6,451 bases of DNA, from contig DXOJ01000833.1 of NCBI GenBank assembly GCA_019412865.1, positions 1 to 6,451 on the forward strand, written 5' to 3'. This DNA comes from Bacteroides sp. Its GTDB lineage: Bacteria; Bacteroidota; Bacteroidia; Bacteroidales; Bacteroidaceae. Positions 5,279-6,451 of this stretch are shown piece after piece. The notes beneath the pieces were generated by a model, which did no database searches, was not told the DNA's origin, and was given only the letters and a program-made list of their open reading frames with translations. How positions within the stretch are numbered: position 1 is the stretch's first letter; each line of letters starts with the position of its first letter. The translations under genes and the position numbers were made by a program.

Positions 5279-5323
5279 ACCCTTGTTTTCTTCTGCCACA
5301 TATGACAGGAAGGAAACAAGGGT
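5279..5323. terminator. Hairpin between convergent DUF4121 and Toprim genes, probable bidirectional terminator
   Basis: Arms 5279-5295 and 5306-5323 pair over 17 positions with one bulged G; the outer 10 pairs (ACCCTTGTTT/AAACAAGGGT) are perfect. The loop is 10 bases. It begins 25 bases after the plus-strand stop and lies 32 bases beyond the minus-strand stop. No strong T-run follows on either side. Confidence 0.7.
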
Positions 5324-5354
5324 ATATCATCAGGCAGTCTTTTCAATACATCTA

Positions 5355-6218
5355 TTAGATATGGAGCAGATTGTTCTTCCTGCACAAATATTCATTCAGA
5401 TCCTTATATCCGGAATATTCATGCGAAAAATCGCATATACGGATTCCGTATTTGTCCTTTAATGCCTGCACCGCATTTTTCCCGGCGGTATCATTATCCA
5501 GACAGCAACGGATGCCGTCATATTGTGAAAGGAAAGAAAAAGCCTTCTGTAAGTTACTGACAGAATTCAACACTATATAATCCCCCTCTTCCAAAGATGG
5601 AAAAGCCGGTCTGAAAGACAGAAAATCCATAAACCCCTCAAAAATATAGCAAATCCTGCTTTCCGGCGTGCTAATGATGCGACTGATGTCCTTGGGAGCA
5701 ATACAAGCCTTGAAATACCTGTTCCTGATTTCGTACCCTCCGGAAATATTAGGGAAAGCGATGGCAAAATAATTCTTCCCATTCCGTTTAAAATGAGCTT
5801 CCCTGCATATTTTTCGGGCAGTTTCCAGATCGATGCACCGTTCCTTCAGATAAGTAAGCAGTATCCGGTTGGCAAGAGGAATGATTTTCAGATCTTGAAA
5901 GGCGAGATATGCCTTTTCAAACGGACAGGAAACAGTAACCGGTTTCAGTACGGCTCTTTTATCCCCAATACACTGTAGTACATAACCTATATCTTGTGTC
6001 CGATAAATCTCCTTGGCCAACGTTATAATGTCCCCTCCCTTCCCCAGACCGAAATCATACCACAATTCCTTATGGAGGTCAACCTTGAAAGAGGCCTCCT
6101 TTTCCGTCCTGAAGGGCGATTTGTACCATACGCTGTTCCCACGCTGTATTACCGGTTCGTATCCGAATCCGGCTAAAAAATCAACAAGTCTGATGTTCTT
6201 TGCTTCTTGTATGTTCAT
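5355..6218 (-). CDS. Toprim domain primase-like protein
   Basis: This 287-residue protein resembles the mobile-element primases of Bacteroidota. Residues 30-68 correspond to the CHC2 zinc-binding domain of DnaG (SPFRTEKEASFKVDLHKELWYDFGLGKGGDIITLA), but the usual ligands are replaced: SPFR stands for CPFH and WYDFG for the C-x-x-C strand. A Toprim domain follows at about 188-280: YIFEGFMDFLSF with Glu194, then VLNSVSN, then LDNDTAGKNA with Asp241 and Asp243, then KDLNEYL (272-278). The acidic triad is intact. Compared with DnaG it is short and lacks an obvious helicase-binding domain. A likely role is primer synthesis for element replication or transfer, although related proteins are often uncharacterised. 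The start at 6218 follows an in-frame TGA two codons upstream, so no longer start is possible. Confidence 0.92.
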   Translation of the reverse strand: MNIQEAKNIRLVDFLAGFGYEPVIQRGNSVWYKSPFRTEKEASFKVDLHKELWYDFGLGKGGDIITLAKEIYRTQDIGYVLQCIGDKRAVLKPVTVSCPFEKAYLAFQDLKIIPLANRILLTYLKERCIDLETARKICREAHFKRNGKNYFAIAFPNISGGYEIRNRYFKACIAPKDISRIISTPESRICYIFEGFMDFLSFRPAFPSLEEGDYIVLNSVSNLQKAFSFLSQYDGIRCCLDNDTAGKNAVQALKDKYGIRICDFSHEYSGYKDLNEYLCRKNNLLHI

Positions 6219-6248
6219 GGCATCTCATTTTCATGGATTAGTTCACTA

Positions 6249-6311
6249 TTAATACACGACAAAGAACCGCTTTATATCCGAAACATAAAAAGCAGTGTCA
6301 TCAGATGTCAT
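6249..6311 (-). CDS. Possible 20-residue small ORF in the Toprim leader
   Basis: ATG at 6311 opens a 20-residue frame (MTSDDTAFYV...KRFFVVY) ending TAA at 6249-6251. Its start overlaps the TAA of a 6-residue frame (MSSDDF, 6331-6311) as TAATG, which suggests translational re-initiation. It coincides with dyad cluster B, so the apparent coding pattern may just reflect the repeats. Not a confident gene. Confidence 0.2.
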   Translation of the reverse strand: MTSDDTAFYVSDIKRFFVVY

Positions 6312-6331
6312 TAAAAGTCATCAGATGACAT
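6297..6331. promoter_or_regulatory. Dyad repeat cluster B (putative operators) upstream of Toprim
   Basis: GTCATCAGATGTC (6297-6309) and GTCATCAGATGAC (6317-6329) sit exactly 20 bases apart. The second is a perfect dyad of 6-base arms around one base; the first has one mismatch. They match cluster A at 3437-3476. They lie about 80-110 bases upstream of the Toprim start, downstream of the likely promoter, where a bound protein would block transcription. Confidence 0.55.
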
Positions 6332-6345
6332 CCTGTATATCCTTT

Positions 6346-6384
6346 TTACATGAATGGCTCAAAAAAACTTTTCTGTTTTGGCAT
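6346..6384 (-). CDS. Possible leader peptide with strong Shine-Dalgarno site
   Basis: ATG at 6384 opens a 12-residue frame (MPKQKSFFEPFM) ending TAA at 6346-6348. AAGGAGGT (minus strand, 6396-6389) lies 4 bases before the ATG, an almost perfect anti-16S complement and unusual for Bacteroidota, where such sites are rare. An in-frame ATG at 6399 would give 17 residues but would place the Shine-Dalgarno inside the gene. GCATG (6401-6397) and CATGC (6385-6381) can pair to put the ribosome site in an 11-base loop and part of the start codon in the stem. It lies upstream of the Toprim gene on the same strand and may be a translated leader controlling it. Confidence 0.4.
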   Translation of the reverse strand: MPKQKSFFEPFM

Positions 6385-6411
6385 GCACACCTCCTTCATG
6401 CAACAATGCCG

Positions 6412-6419
6412 CAAAGTAT
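6412..6419 (-). promoter_or_regulatory. Possible -7 element for the Toprim transcript
   Basis: On the minus strand ATACTTTGC (6419-6411) resembles the Bacteroides -7 box TAnnTTTG, shortened by a base. A TTTG (6449-6446) lies upstream, but the 26-base gap is longer than usual. It sits about 28 bases before the leader ORF start. Tentative. Confidence 0.25.
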
Positions 6420-6451
6420 GATAAAGGCATGAATTATAAGTAAAACAAAAC

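Noticed and set aside
4457..5299. 280-residue minus-strand open frame opposite the DUF4121 gene
   Set aside because: It is a full antisense shadow of a recognised protein family, with a His/Cys/Phe-rich composition, no recognisable motif, and overlap with the downstream hairpin.

Overview
The window looks like accessory, mobile-element DNA from a Bacteroidota gut organism (Bacteroides, Parabacteroides, Phocaeicola or Prevotella type). The evidence is the gene set: PRTRC-system genes, paired small helix-turn-helix proteins, a DUF4121-type protein and a Toprim primase-like protein. All are typical companions in Bacteroidota integrative conjugative elements and large plasmids. Base composition is moderate, and several starts are preceded by A/T-rich sequence rather than strong Shine-Dalgarno sites. 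No integrase, relaxase, tra gene, tRNA, rRNA or CRISPR array is visible, so this is the interior of an element and its boundaries are not shown.

Layout. Positions 3-1120 (+) hold the end of a PRTRC operon: the C-terminus of PRTRC protein B, then the E1/ThiF-like protein, joined by an ATGA overlap. A large hairpin at 1126-1178 separates them from the convergent pair at 1201-2254 (-), an HTH regulator followed by an NYN-LOTUS putative RNase. An A/T-rich stretch with a TGTAAA cluster (2255-2492) precedes a minus-strand, membrane-anchored ComF-like phosphoribosyltransferase (2493-3323). Diverging from it are two overlapping small HTH genes (3534-4126, +). The gap 4127-4474 contains no convincing gene but holds three inverted repeats, one of them a 166-nt near-palindrome. 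A DUF4121-type gene (4475-5254, +) converges on a Toprim primase-like gene (5355-6218, -) across another hairpin (5279-5323). The Toprim upstream region (6219-6451) has a possible leader-peptide ORF with a very strong Shine-Dalgarno site, and dyad repeats that match those between the phosphoribosyltransferase and the HTH pair.

How it may fit together. PRTRC proteins B and ThiF are the E2-like and E1-like members of a ubiquitin-like conjugation cassette found on plasmids and conjugative elements. Three HTH proteins are candidate local regulators, and the shared GTCATC-N-GATGAC dyads suggest that the HTH-pair/phosphoribosyltransferase promoter region and the Toprim promoter region answer to the same factor. 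The Toprim protein points to DNA priming during element replication or transfer, and the large foldback lies within about 1.9 kb of it. The least explained parts are the membrane-anchored phosphoribosyltransferase, the 166-nt foldback, the repeated dyads and the leader ORF chain. Those functional links are inference; the motifs and repeats themselves are read directly from the sequence.
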